From UBA4421 sp028228615 (GTDB lineage Bacteria; Pseudomonadota; Gammaproteobacteria; Pseudomonadales; Azotimanducaceae): 64,000 nt of DNA. How positions within the stretch are numbered: position 1 is the stretch's first letter; each line of letters opens with the position of its first letter. The DNA lies in assembly GCA_028228615.1 (NCBI GenBank), contig JAOJBS010000003.1, forward strand, positions 62,001 through 126,000. The letters are read 5' to 3'. Made by a program: the position numbers and the translations under genes. This document shows positions 25,885 through 33,630 of this stretch, piece by piece. A model generated the notes under the pieces. The model did not search any database. It saw only the letters and a list, made by a program, of their open reading frames with translations, and had not been told where the DNA came from.

Positions 25885-26003
25885 AACATTTACTCAGTTA
25901 GCTGGTCTCTGAAAAGAGGCCAATTCTGCTGGGCATTGTACAGATGGACTGACTGGGGGCCAGCGCCTCTTTCGCCGCAGAAAGTGCTGACATAAAAGGC
26001 CGA

Positions 26004-26023
26004 AATAGGAATCATTATCATTG
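26004..26023. promoter_or_regulatory. Partial Fur-box-like site
   Basis: The right half ATTATCA matches the Fur 7-1-7 consensus; the left half is only about 4 of 7. It lies between the MATE and rubrerythrin genes. It may add iron control to either; weak evidence. Confidence 0.3.
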
Positions 26024-26050
26024 AGGAAAGTAACTAAGAATTGATCATTG

Positions 26051-26065
26051 ATAGGTAGAACCTAT
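26051..26065 (+). promoter_or_regulatory. OxyR-type site upstream of rubrerythrin
   Basis: ATAGGTAGAACCTAT matches every fixed position of the OxyR module ATAG-N-T-N3-A-N-CTAT. A second module seven bases downstream (26073-26087) is degenerate. A -10-like TATACT (26110-26115) with no good -35 follows, the pattern of an activator-dependent promoter. A bona fide oxyR gene lies 3 kb away in this window. Confidence 0.65.
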
Positions 26066-26177
26066 TACAGTCATCTAAAGTTTCAAATAGAAATGTGGCG
26101 TTAGACTTCTATACTGGTCCTCAGTCGCCAAGCCATAGGCTTGATACTTACACAACTAAGACGGAGTTCATGCAATC

Positions 26178-26594
26178 ATGGAACTAAAGGACAGCAATAC
26201 TTTGCAAAACCTTAAGGACGCCTTTGCTGGGGAATCTCAAGCAAATCGTCGTTACCTCTACTTCGCAGCAAAAGCTGATGTTGAAGGCGAAAATGACGTC
26301 GCAACAGTATTCCGCTCAACTGCAGAAGGCGAAACTGGGCATGCCCACGGACACCTTGAGTACATGGAAGCAGTTGGCGATCCAGCTACTGGCTTACCCA
26401 TTGGTACTACTTCTGACAACCTCAAAGCAGCTGTTGCTGGCGAAACCCACGAGTACACCGACATGTACCCTGGCATGGCTAAGACAGCACGCGACGAAGG
26501 TTTTGACGAAATCGCTGATTGGTTTGAGACTCTAGCGAAAGCTGAGCGCTCACACGCCAACAGATTCCAAAAAGCTTTGGATGCGATGGACTAG
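26178..26594 (+). CDS. Rubrerythrin-type diiron protein without rubredoxin domain
   Basis: A 138-residue four-helix ferritin-like peroxidase. The diiron ligands fall as Glu19, Glu52-xx-His55, Glu89, Glu92, Glu123-xx-His126. Classical rubrerythrins carry a C-terminal rubredoxin [Fe(SCys)4] domain that relays electrons; it is absent here, so an external donor is needed. The neighbouring Fe-S protein is an attractive candidate. It reduces hydrogen peroxide in the cytoplasm. The OxyR-type site upstream fits peroxide induction, and a strong terminator follows. Confidence 0.92.
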   Translation: MELKDSNTLQNLKDAFAGESQANRRYLYFAAKADVEGENDVATVFRSTAEGETGHAHGHLEYMEAVGDPATGLPIGTTSDNLKAAVAGETHEYTDMYPGMAKTARDEGFDEIADWFETLAKAERSHANRFQKALDAMD

Positions 26595-26637
26595 TCAGAA
26601 GCTAGTTTAGAACTCGGCAACAGTCGCCGAATGTTCG

Positions 26638-26665
26638 AAAAGGGGCTTAATCGAGCCCCTTTTTT
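26638..26665 (+). terminator. Intrinsic terminator after rubrerythrin
   Basis: AAAGGGGCT pairs with AGCCCCTTT around a 6-base loop and runs into a T-tract. It separates rubrerythrin from the Fe-S gene, allowing a high rubrerythrin/low downstream ratio. Confidence 0.88.
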
Positions 26666-26716
26666 ATGCCGGTAAAACAGCATAGACCCCGTAAATGATG
26701 AGAATAGAGAATTTCA

Positions 26717-28045
26717 ATGAGTACACGTGAAGGTAGTTTAGAAGCCCCAGATCGCCAACCACTAGATTGGCAAAATCCTGAATTCTATGACAAAGATTCT
26801 TTGCACAAGGAAATGGAACGCGTTTTTGATATCTGTCATGGCTGCAGACGCTGCGTAAGCCTTTGCGATTCATTCCCAACTCTTTTTGATTTGGTCGACG
26901 AATCAGAGACCTTAGAGGTCGATGGCGTGGACAAAGCCGACTACAACAAGGTTGTTGATCAATGCTTTCTTTGCGACCTATGCGCTGAAACAAAATGCCC
27001 CTATCTGCCCCCTCACGAATGGGCATTAGACTTCCCACATTTAATGTTGCGCGCTAAAGCACAGAATTTTGCCAACAAAGATACTAAATGGCGGGACCGT
27101 ATCATTACGTCTACCGACCCTATTTTTGATGCCATATCTACACCGGGCATAGCACAGATGGCTAACGCTGCCGCCAATTCAAAACCACTGCGCAAGGCGG
27201 GCCAAGCACTATTTGGCATTCACCAAGATGCGCCACTGCCCAAATTCATACCCAAACCTTTAACTGAATCGTTAGAAGGTTATATTGGCGATCACGCCGA
27301 AGTGACTGCAACGGAAAAAACGACCGGCAAAGTCGCCATTTTCGTGACCTGCTACGGCGATCACAACGAACCGCAAATGGTTGAAGATTTAATCGCCGTG
27401 CTCAATCACAACGGCGTACCGGTAAAAGTTTTACAAGATGCAAAATGTTGTGGCATGCCCAAACTGGAACTGGGCGACCTGAAGAAAGTAGAGAAGATGA
27501 AGGATGCGAACATCCCCGTTTTCCAACAAGCCATAGAGGAAGGCTACGACATCATCGCGCCCATTCCTTCATGCGTCTTAATGTACAAGCAAGAATTGCC
27601 CTTAATGTTCCCGGACCAAGCCGACGTGGCAAATGTTAAAGCGCACTTTTTCGACCCATTCGAATATTTGATGCTCAGACACAAAGCAGGGCTTATTAAG
27701 ACCGAGTTTGCGAAGCCGTTGGGCAAGGTTGCTTACCATGTGGCTTGCCATCAGCGGGTGCAAAACTTTGGTATGAAGACCCGAGATTTCTTGAAGCTAA
27801 TACCAGACACTGAGGTTAATGCTATTGAGCGCTGCTCCGGCCACGACGGTACTTATGCCGTAAAGGCGGAAACCTATGACAAGGCCAAAAAGATCGCCAA
27901 GCCAGTGGTTAAGCGTGTTATTGACAGCGAACCTGACGAATTTGGCTCTGACTGCCCCATGGCTGGCCGGCTGATTGCGGAAGGTGTTGAAAATGGCGAG
28001 GCCAAGCACCCGGTAAGTATGGTTCGCCAAGCCTACGGCATCTAA
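26717..28045 (+). CDS. Heterodisulfide reductase-related Fe-S oxidoreductase (GlpC/HdrD-like)
   Basis: A 442-residue protein. Two [4Fe-4S] motifs are at Cys40/43/46/50 (CHGCRRCVSLC) and Cys83/86/89/94 (CFLCDLCAETKCP). Then come two CCG-type domains (DAKCCGMPK and a degenerate ERCSGHDG). The family passes electrons between quinone or heterodisulfide-like partners. In many proteobacteria this type neighbours rubrerythrin and DUF3501 genes; I infer it is the missing electron donor for the short rubrerythrin. It has no transmembrane segment. Confidence 0.88.
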   Translation: MSTREGSLEAPDRQPLDWQNPEFYDKDSLHKEMERVFDICHGCRRCVSLCDSFPTLFDLVDESETLEVDGVDKADYNKVVDQCFLCDLCAETKCPYLPPHEWALDFPHLMLRAKAQNFANKDTKWRDRIITSTDPIFDAISTPGIAQMANAAANSKPLRKAGQALFGIHQDAPLPKFIPKPLTESLEGYIGDHAEVTATEKTTGKVAIFVTCYGDHNEPQMVEDLIAVLNHNGVPVKVLQDAKCCGMPKLELGDLKKVEKMKDANIPVFQQAIEEGYDIIAPIPSCVLMYKQELPLMFPDQADVANVKAHFFDPFEYLMLRHKAGLIKTEFAKPLGKVAYHVACHQRVQNFGMKTRDFLKLIPDTEVNAIERCSGHDGTYAVKAETYDKAKKIAKPVVKRVIDSEPDEFGSDCPMAGRLIAEGVENGEAKHPVSMVRQAYGI

Positions 28046-28118
28046 CCCATTCGGCATCAAACTCAACCTTTATCATTACCAGCGGCGGAAGGAGTCTCCG
28101 GCGCACCGAGGAAAGAAA

Positions 28119-28697
28119 ATGAAATTGACCCGTGAAGACCTTTGGTCCCTAGAAGAATACGCGCAAAAACGTGAAACTTTTCGTCAGGATGTTATCGCTC
28201 ACAAGAAAAACCGCAATGTGGCTTTAGGGCCTAATGCCACGCTGTATTTTGAAGACGAACTCACCATGCGTTATCAAATTCAAGAAATGCTCCGCGTTGA
28301 GCGTATTTTTGAAGCGGCGGAAATTGAAGAAGAGTTAGCCTCTTATAACCCGCTCATACCAGATGGCAGCAATTGGAAAGCCACCTTCATGATCGAATAT
28401 GCTGACGCCGAAGAACGTAAAGTGGCGTTAGCAACCATGGGCGGTATTGAGCTCACTGTATGGGTGCAAGTTGATGGCGGCGACAAAATCTATGCAATCG
28501 CTAACGAGGACATGGACCGTACTAGAGACGAAAAAGCCGCAGCAGTGCACTTTACGCGCTTTGAACTCAGTGCTGAGAACGTAGCTGATCTGAAAAGCGG
28601 GAAGCCGTTAACCATGGGCATCGACCACCAGAGCATTCCTTGTGCTGTGAAGATCGAAGGCATAACCAGAGACACTCTGTTAGCCGACCTCACTTAA
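28119..28697 (+). CDS. DUF3501 protein
   Basis: A 192-residue acidic soluble protein: EYAQKRETFRQDVIAHKKNRNVALGPNATLYFEDELTMRYQIQEMLR is typical of DUF3501. The biochemical function is not established. It follows the Fe-S oxidoreductase by 73 bases with a good GAGGAAAG site and is regularly found with it, so a shared role in peroxide reduction is inferred. It converges on oxyR. Confidence 0.85.
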   Translation: MKLTREDLWSLEEYAQKRETFRQDVIAHKKNRNVALGPNATLYFEDELTMRYQIQEMLRVERIFEAAEIEEELASYNPLIPDGSNWKATFMIEYADAEERKVALATMGGIELTVWVQVDGGDKIYAIANEDMDRTRDEKAAAVHFTRFELSAENVADLKSGKPLTMGIDHQSIPCAVKIEGITRDTLLADLT

Positions 28698-28722
28698 ACT
28701 CTGACTGATCTCAGAACTGGTA

Positions 28723-28751
28723 GCGGGACTAAGACCCCCTCTTTGTCCCGC
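28723..28751. terminator. Hairpin between convergent DUF3501 and oxyR
   Basis: GCGGGAC-t-AAGA pairs with TCTT-t-GTCCCGC (one mismatch) around a C-rich loop. No U-tract on the plus strand. It probably acts as a shared 3'-end structure. Confidence 0.45.
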
Positions 28752-28813
28752 CGCCTATCAAGCCCGCCGCCGCAAAAACACTAAACGCCCAGCATATCCG
28801 CCAGCGCAAAAAC

Positions 28814-29740
28814 TCAATGCAAACTTGTCCGCAACACTTTTGCCAAATCTGCCAGCAACTCTGCCCGCGTCGATGTACTACGCCAACAAAGCCCCAACGT
28901 TCGATAAGGCACATCGTCTTCGCTAAACGGAATGTAACGCACATTACTGCCCACACCGACAGCGCGCTTACCTTCATCGGCTCTAGCAACCAGAGGCACA
29001 GCAAACTCTGGCATTAAAGTTACACCCATACCAGCACCAACCAATTGCCTCAATGTCTCAAGACTAGTGGCACTGTAACTTTTACTTTCAACGCCACGGT
29101 AAGCATGACAAACAGCCAAAGCTTGGTCACGCAGGCAATGGCCGTCTTCCAAAAGCAATACCGACTCGCCGTCCAGATCTTCAGGTGTCACCGTCTGACA
29201 TTCTGCCTTAGCGTGATGTTCACCCACCGCCAAATAGAACGGCTCTGCGTAAAGTTCAAATTCTTCAATGTTTTCATCGTGCAAATCCGGGATTGGAATA
29301 GCCAACAAAATGGCGTCCAGGTCACCCCTCTTCAGCAATCGAGTAATGTGAGAAGTCTGGCCTTCCGTCAGTTGTAGCTGCAAATTAGGAAATGCTTCTT
29401 GTATCGGACGCAAAATTTGTGGCAACAAGTAAGGGGCGATGGTTGGAATGATGCCCACGCGAAGCTCTCCCCCCAGAGGGTCTTGTAGCTGCTCGGAAAG
29501 CGCCAACAAGGTATTAACTTCGGACAAGATACGTTGCGCTTGGGCAACAATTTGCTCACCTTCCGGCGACAACATCACGCGGCGGTTAGTGCGCTCAATC
29601 AGCATAACCCCCAAGGTTTCTTCCAACTTCTTCAGCTGGGTGGACAGCGTCGGCTGGCTGACAAAACACGCTTCCGCCGCACGACCAAAGTGCCGATGCT
29701 CAGCCACCGCCACCAAGTAACGTAAGTCTCGAAGATTCAT
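28814..29740 (-). CDS. oxyR: Hydrogen-peroxide sensor OxyR
   Basis: A 308-residue LysR-family regulator. HTH in residues 17-37 (RHFGRAAEACFVSQPTLS). The redox switch is LEDGHCLRDQALAVC (Cys202, Cys211), matching the Cys199/Cys208 pair of E. coli OxyR, whose disulfide activates antioxidant genes. All other LysR segments are intact and length is normal. It lies 28 bases after the cytochrome c gene on the same strand. A perfect OxyR module upstream of rubrerythrin points to a local target. Confidence 0.95.
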   Translation of the reverse strand: MNLRDLRYLVAVAEHRHFGRAAEACFVSQPTLSTQLKKLEETLGVMLIERTNRRVMLSPEGEQIVAQAQRILSEVNTLLALSEQLQDPLGGELRVGIIPTIAPYLLPQILRPIQEAFPNLQLQLTEGQTSHITRLLKRGDLDAILLAIPIPDLHDENIEEFELYAEPFYLAVGEHHAKAECQTVTPEDLDGESVLLLEDGHCLRDQALAVCHAYRGVESKSYSATSLETLRQLVGAGMGVTLMPEFAVPLVARADEGKRAVGVGSNVRYIPFSEDDVPYRTLGLCWRSTSTRAELLADLAKVLRTSLH

Positions 29741-29768
29741 ATAAAACTTTTCCTAATAGCGAAACAAT

Positions 29769-30143
29769 TTATTGCACAGGAAGCGGCTGCGCCTGTTCGA
29801 TCATATAGTCTACCGCTTGGGAAAGTTCCTCATCGGTGCAGCTGTAACATAACCCTTTCGCGGGCATACCGGGTGCCAAGCCGTTAACAGTAGACGCAAG
29901 TAACAGCGCTTTGCCTTTAGCAATGCGAGGCCGCCATTCATCTACATCACCAATCCTTGGTGCGCCATTAATGCCAGGGTTGTGGCACGAATAACAGTAA
30001 TCGTTGTATACGGCCTTGCCGGGGTGGCTTGGGCCACTTTGTCCAACACTGACGCCACCACCGTCACTGCAACCGCCTACAAGCAAGCTGCCAGAAAGCA
30101 GCAAAGCGACCGCTAGCAAGCGCTGGGAAATGGGGTTATTCAT
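29769..30143 (-). CDS. Cytochrome c5-like lipoprotein
   Basis: A 124-residue protein with lipoprotein signal MNNPISQRLLAVALLLSGS ending LVGGC (Cys25), so anchored facing the periplasm. The haem motif is CYSCH. The axial Met is in PGMPAKG, and a conserved Cys pair (GLCYSC) is characteristic of cytochrome c5. It is an electron carrier. The open frame extends to 30320, but the ATG at 30143 has the signal peptide. Presence beside oxyR may reflect peroxide-linked electron flow, but that is conjecture. Confidence 0.88.
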   Translation of the reverse strand: MNNPISQRLLAVALLLSGSLLVGGCSDGGGVSVGQSGPSHPGKAVYNDYCYSCHNPGINGAPRIGDVDEWRPRIAKGKALLLASTVNGLAPGMPAKGLCYSCTDEELSQAVDYMIEQAQPLPVQ

Positions 30144-30258
30144 TATATTTCTGCTCCAACAAAAATTTGTAAAACTGGCAATAGGTAACTTGTCGTTAGG
30201 TTCTGGGTTACGACGAATCGTCGAGATCAAACGGCCTTCATCGAAGCCATAACTAATG

Positions 30259-31041
30259 TCACTTGAGGGCGAATGCGTCAGCATCAAGTGCCACAGGAAA
30301 ACTACTGCGCATTGTATCAAGCTCTGCCAAATCTAAAGTCTGAGTAATGATCCTTTGCTTAGACAAATGCTCTTCCGGATCAACAAGTACTTTGCCGTCG
30401 CCATGATATACCGCGCTGCCGCCGCCATAAACAACACCCGCGCCGTCAGTGCCAATAATATTTACCCCCGCACAAAAAGCCTGGTTTTCTACGGCCCTTG
30501 CGCGCAGAAGTGTCTGCCAAATATCACGCCGAGCTTCAGGCCAATTCGCCACACACAACAGTAAATCGTATTTTTGGTCGTTACGCAGCCAGACCGGAAA
30601 ACGCAGGTCATAACAAACAGAAAGGCAAATCCGCCAGCCTTGAAAATCCACCACAACCCGCCTAGTGCCCTCACTGTAATGCTCGTCTTCTCCAGCCATG
30701 CGAAACAAATGACCCTTGTCATAAATTTGCATCTCACCATTGGGCTGCACCCACAACATTCGGTTAAAAAATTGACCTTGCTCTTTTATCACCAAACTAC
30801 CGCACAGTACTTTTTGCTTTTGCTGTGCTTGCTCAAGCATCCAGTTCACGGTTGCGCCATCCATGGATTCCGCAACGGTTGCAGAATCCATAGTAAAACC
30901 TGTGCTGAACATTTCCGGCAGCACCACCAGTTGCGAGGCTGACGGCACTTGGTCTAGCAACGTTTCAAAATGTGACCTGTTGCGCGCGGGGTCGTGCCAG
31001 TGCGTTGCGGTTTGCAGTAATGTCAGAGTTAAAGTTTGCAT
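30259..31041 (-). CDS. Omega-amidase, nitrilase superfamily (YafV-like)
   Basis: A 260-residue C-N hydrolase with the Glu43 (LPEMFSTGF), Lys109 (YDKGHLFRM), Cys143 (SVCYDLRFP) triad. The YafV/Nit2 subgroup hydrolyses alpha-ketoglutaramate and alpha-ketosuccinamate. The gene overlaps the aminotransferase 3' end by 13 bases. YbdL-type aminotransferase uses glutamine as donor, giving alpha-ketoglutaramate that this enzyme drains. So the pair likely forms a glutamine transaminase/omega-amidase route, useful in methionine salvage. Confidence 0.9.
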   Translation of the reverse strand: MQTLTLTLLQTATHWHDPARNRSHFETLLDQVPSASQLVVLPEMFSTGFTMDSATVAESMDGATVNWMLEQAQQKQKVLCGSLVIKEQGQFFNRMLWVQPNGEMQIYDKGHLFRMAGEDEHYSEGTRRVVVDFQGWRICLSVCYDLRFPVWLRNDQKYDLLLCVANWPEARRDIWQTLLRARAVENQAFCAGVNIIGTDGAGVVYGGGSAVYHGDGKVLVDPEEHLSKQRIITQTLDLAELDTMRSSFPVALDADAFALK

Positions 31042-32228
31042 AAAATTTCAGCCGCTTGTCTTAGCGTTGCATCGTCCTTGGCAAAACAAAAGCGTAGCGC
31101 GTTGTGCTGACAGTGCTCGGCATCTTGGTAAAAAACGGATATAGGAATGGACGCTATCCCCAGCTCTTTGGTCCAACGTTCAGCCAACACATCGTCTGGC
31201 TCATCAGTGATCTCAGAGTAATCTAAAAGTTGGAAATAGGTACCCGACGATGGCCTAATTTTGAACTTGGAAGACGCCAGTAAGTTGCAAAAAAGATCAC
31301 GCTTAGCCTGATAAAAATCTGGCAACTGCAAATGGTGTTCAGGCTGAGCTTGAAGAAAATCAGCCAACCCATGCTGCACCGGCGTGTTTACGGTAAACGT
31401 CACGTACTGGTGTAGCCGTCGAAATTCCGTGGTCAACTGTTCGGGCGCCACGCAATACCCAACCTTCCAACCAGTAACATGATAGGTCTTACCGAACGAG
31501 GAAATAACAAAGCTGCGTGCGTACAAATCATCATAGCGACACAAACTTGTATGCTCTTGCTGGTCAAACACCATGTGCTCGTAAACTTCATCGCCAATCA
31601 GGTAAATATTTGTATCGCTGACCAATTCACGCAATTGTTGAATGTCGTCTTCCGACCAAACTGACCCCGTGGGGTTATGCGGCGTGTTAATAATGATCAA
31701 CCGTGTCCGCTCATTAATCGCATCTTCCACCCGCTGCCAGTCCACGCCAAAAGCGGGTCCTGTGAGAGGAATATGCACCGCCACCCCACCCTGCAACCGA
31801 ATTACTGGGTCGTAGCTGTCATAAGCTGGATCAAAGACTATGACCTCGTCGCCCGCGTGGACGACACTGGCAATTGCACAGAAAAGCGCTTCAGTGGCCC
31901 CAGCGGTGACGGTAATTTCTTTGTCTGGATCGCACTTCAAGGCGTACAGATCTTCCACCTTTTCCGCGATGGCTTGCCTCAGCGACGCTACCCCCATCAT
32001 GGGCGGGTATTGGTTAAAGCCGTGGGTCAGATAATAATTTACCCGCTCAAGTAATTCAGGAGGCCCATCAAAGTCTGGAAACCCTTGGGACAAGTTGATC
32101 GCCCCGTGTTTCTGAGCCAGCGCGCTCATGGTAGTAAAAATGGTTGTGCCTACATCTGGCAGTTTACTCACGGGGCTTGGGGCCACAGCGCTAGGGCCAA
32201 CCGCCGCATTTACCGAAGTGGAACTCAT
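31029..32228 (-). CDS. Methionine/glutamine-type aminotransferase (YbdL/KAT-like)
   Basis: A 399-residue class I PLP aminotransferase. PLP-Lys247 lies in SSFGKTYHVTGWKVGY. NPHNPTG-type NTPHNPTGSV, GDEVYEHMVFD and C-terminal SSGTYFQLLDYS are the YbdL/kynurenine aminotransferase pattern. It interconverts methionine or aromatic amino acids with keto acids. It is translationally coupled with the omega-amidase gene downstream. Confidence 0.9.
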   Translation of the reverse strand: MSSTSVNAAVGPSAVAPSPVSKLPDVGTTIFTTMSALAQKHGAINLSQGFPDFDGPPELLERVNYYLTHGFNQYPPMMGVASLRQAIAEKVEDLYALKCDPDKEITVTAGATEALFCAIASVVHAGDEVIVFDPAYDSYDPVIRLQGGVAVHIPLTGPAFGVDWQRVEDAINERTRLIIINTPHNPTGSVWSEDDIQQLRELVSDTNIYLIGDEVYEHMVFDQQEHTSLCRYDDLYARSFVISSFGKTYHVTGWKVGYCVAPEQLTTEFRRLHQYVTFTVNTPVQHGLADFLQAQPEHHLQLPDFYQAKRDLFCNLLASSKFKIRPSSGTYFQLLDYSEITDEPDDVLAERWTKELGIASIPISVFYQDAEHCQHNALRFCFAKDDATLRQAAEILCKL

Positions 32229-32270
32229 TTGCGCCTACTCATTAAAATTTTAAACATCAACCTCATCTCT

Positions 32271-32292
32271 TACGACCAAACCCTACGACCAA
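32271..32292. repeat. 13-bp tandem duplication (TACGACCAAACCC)
   Basis: TACGACCAAACCC (32271-32283) is followed by TACGACCAA (32284-32292), a partial second copy. Intergenic, upstream of the aminotransferase gene. Confidence 0.8.
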
Positions 32293-32304
32293 TGGATAGC
32301 GCCA

Positions 32305-32330
32305 ACTAAAAGGACCGACTAAAAGGACCC
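32305..32330. repeat. 13-bp tandem duplication (ACTAAAAGGACCG)
   Basis: Two copies of a 13-base unit in direct tandem (32305-32317, 32318-32330), the second with one terminal change. It is 13 bases downstream of the preceding tandem duplication. Confidence 0.85.
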
Positions 32331-32457
32331 ACAAATTTGCCTCAAAGAGGCATGACCCAACCACAATCTAATTTCCTTATCGGCCAATATTCGACAACTG
32401 GCCAGTCGCACTAACCCTTGCAACCCTAAGTCAGTTTCGCACAGGAACAGCAAAAAC

Positions 32458-32481
32458 AAATATCAAAATATTTTGATATTT
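32458..32481. promoter_or_regulatory. Perfect 24-bp palindrome upstream of the ArsR-methyltransferase gene
   Basis: Bases 32458-32481 form a perfect inverted repeat with half AAATATCAAAAT. It ends 17 bases before the ATG of an ArsR-family gene next to ahcY. ArsR-family SahR is known to repress SAM-cycle genes through A/T-rich palindromes of this kind. It is probably an autoregulatory operator. Confidence 0.7.
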
Positions 32482-32498
32482 AAAAAAACCTTGGTAGC

Positions 32499-33620
32499 AT
32501 GCGCCCCGCACAACGTCGCAGGCGTTGGCTAAAAGATTTTCTATACAATATTCAGCAGAGAAACGCTTTTTTGCAATCTAATATCTCGCCACTCACCCTA
32601 GCCAACCACACTGCTTCAGAATCTGCTGAATTGGACATTGTGGCTATGGCAAAAGCCATCGGTGACGACCTGAGGGCAAATATTTTACGTGCTTTAGCCA
32701 GAGACTCGTTTGGTGTCATGGAACTATGCAAAATCTTCGCTGTTGCGCAGCCCGCATTGAGCCACCACCTGAAAATTCTCAAGCAGGCTGGTTTGGCCAG
32801 TTCTCGACGCGAGGGTACCAGTGTGTTCTACCAGCGGGCCGGTTTCCCTGCCCAGTCACTGCCTGCAGCGTTATTTCAAGCACTCGATCAAACACCGCTG
32901 CCCACTGTGGCGCTGACCAAGGTAGATGATATTTATGCAGAAAGAGCGCAACAGAGCGCCTCTTTTTTCCACAACAATGCAGACGTTTTAAATCACCAGA
33001 GTGAACTCATTTGTCCTTCAGAAGTCTTCATTCCCTACGTTGTAGAGACAATCGCCGAGCACAACGCATCTGCCGGCAAAGCGCTAAATAAACTCACCAA
33101 ACGCCAAGCCAGCACTTTGCTAGAAATTGGCCCGGGCGATTGCACGCTGCTTGCCGCTTTAGCGCCGCAGTTTGATCACGCTATCGGTATAGACAGCAGT
33201 CAATCTATGCTCAATGTTGGGTTAGCCCAGCTAGAGCAAAGGCCCAACGCTACTACGCAAAATATTAGTCTACAAAAGAAAGACTTTTATCAACTTCCCA
33301 GCAGTGAAGGGTATGACATCATCGTTGCAGCCATGGTGTTGCACCACATGCCCTCACCAGATGCATTCTTCAAACAGGTGAGCAAACTCTTACGACCTAA
33401 CGGATTGCTCGTGCTGGCAGAGTTGTGCCCGCACACCCAAGAGCGTGCCAAAACCCTCTGTGGCGACCTTTGGCTTGGCTTCGCGCCAGAAATTTTGCAG
33501 GAGCACGCTGCCAAGAACGGCTTGAAAGTAAAAGCCCAACAGTACCTTGCCCAGCGCAATGGCTTCCGCGTGCAAATACCCAGTTTCGAACCAGTAACAA
33601 CCCAACCCTCTCTATCTTAA
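32499..33620 (+). CDS. ArsR-family HTH fused to SAM-dependent methyltransferase (SahR-like)
   Basis: A 373-residue fusion. Residues about 48-113 are an ArsR winged helix (AKAIGDDLRANILRALARDS, PALSHHLKILKQAGL). From about residue 205 there is a Rossmann methyltransferase (LLEIGPGDCTLLAAL). The HTH ahead of a class I methyltransferase is the domain order of SahR-type regulators, which sense S-adenosylhomocysteine. ahcY follows after 10 bases, and a perfect 24-bp palindrome precedes the gene. Whether the methyltransferase half is catalytic is unknown. The start at 32499 has a weak site; later in-frame starts are possible. Confidence 0.85.
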   Translation: MRPAQRRRRWLKDFLYNIQQRNAFLQSNISPLTLANHTASESAELDIVAMAKAIGDDLRANILRALARDSFGVMELCKIFAVAQPALSHHLKILKQAGLASSRREGTSVFYQRAGFPAQSLPAALFQALDQTPLPTVALTKVDDIYAERAQQSASFFHNNADVLNHQSELICPSEVFIPYVVETIAEHNASAGKALNKLTKRQASTLLEIGPGDCTLLAALAPQFDHAIGIDSSQSMLNVGLAQLEQRPNATTQNISLQKKDFYQLPSSEGYDIIVAAMVLHHMPSPDAFFKQVSKLLRPNGLLVLAELCPHTQERAKTLCGDLWLGFAPEILQEHAAKNGLKVKAQQYLAQRNGFRVQIPSFEPVTTQPSLS

Positions 33621-33630
33621 GGAAATAATA

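Noticed and set aside
26004..26023. Strong Fur box
   Set aside because: Only one half matches well, so I list it at low confidence rather than as a finding.
33590..33630. SAH riboswitch before ahcY
   Set aside because: Only a 10-base gap with a ribosome site separates it from the ArsR-methyltransferase gene; no room for the aptamer.
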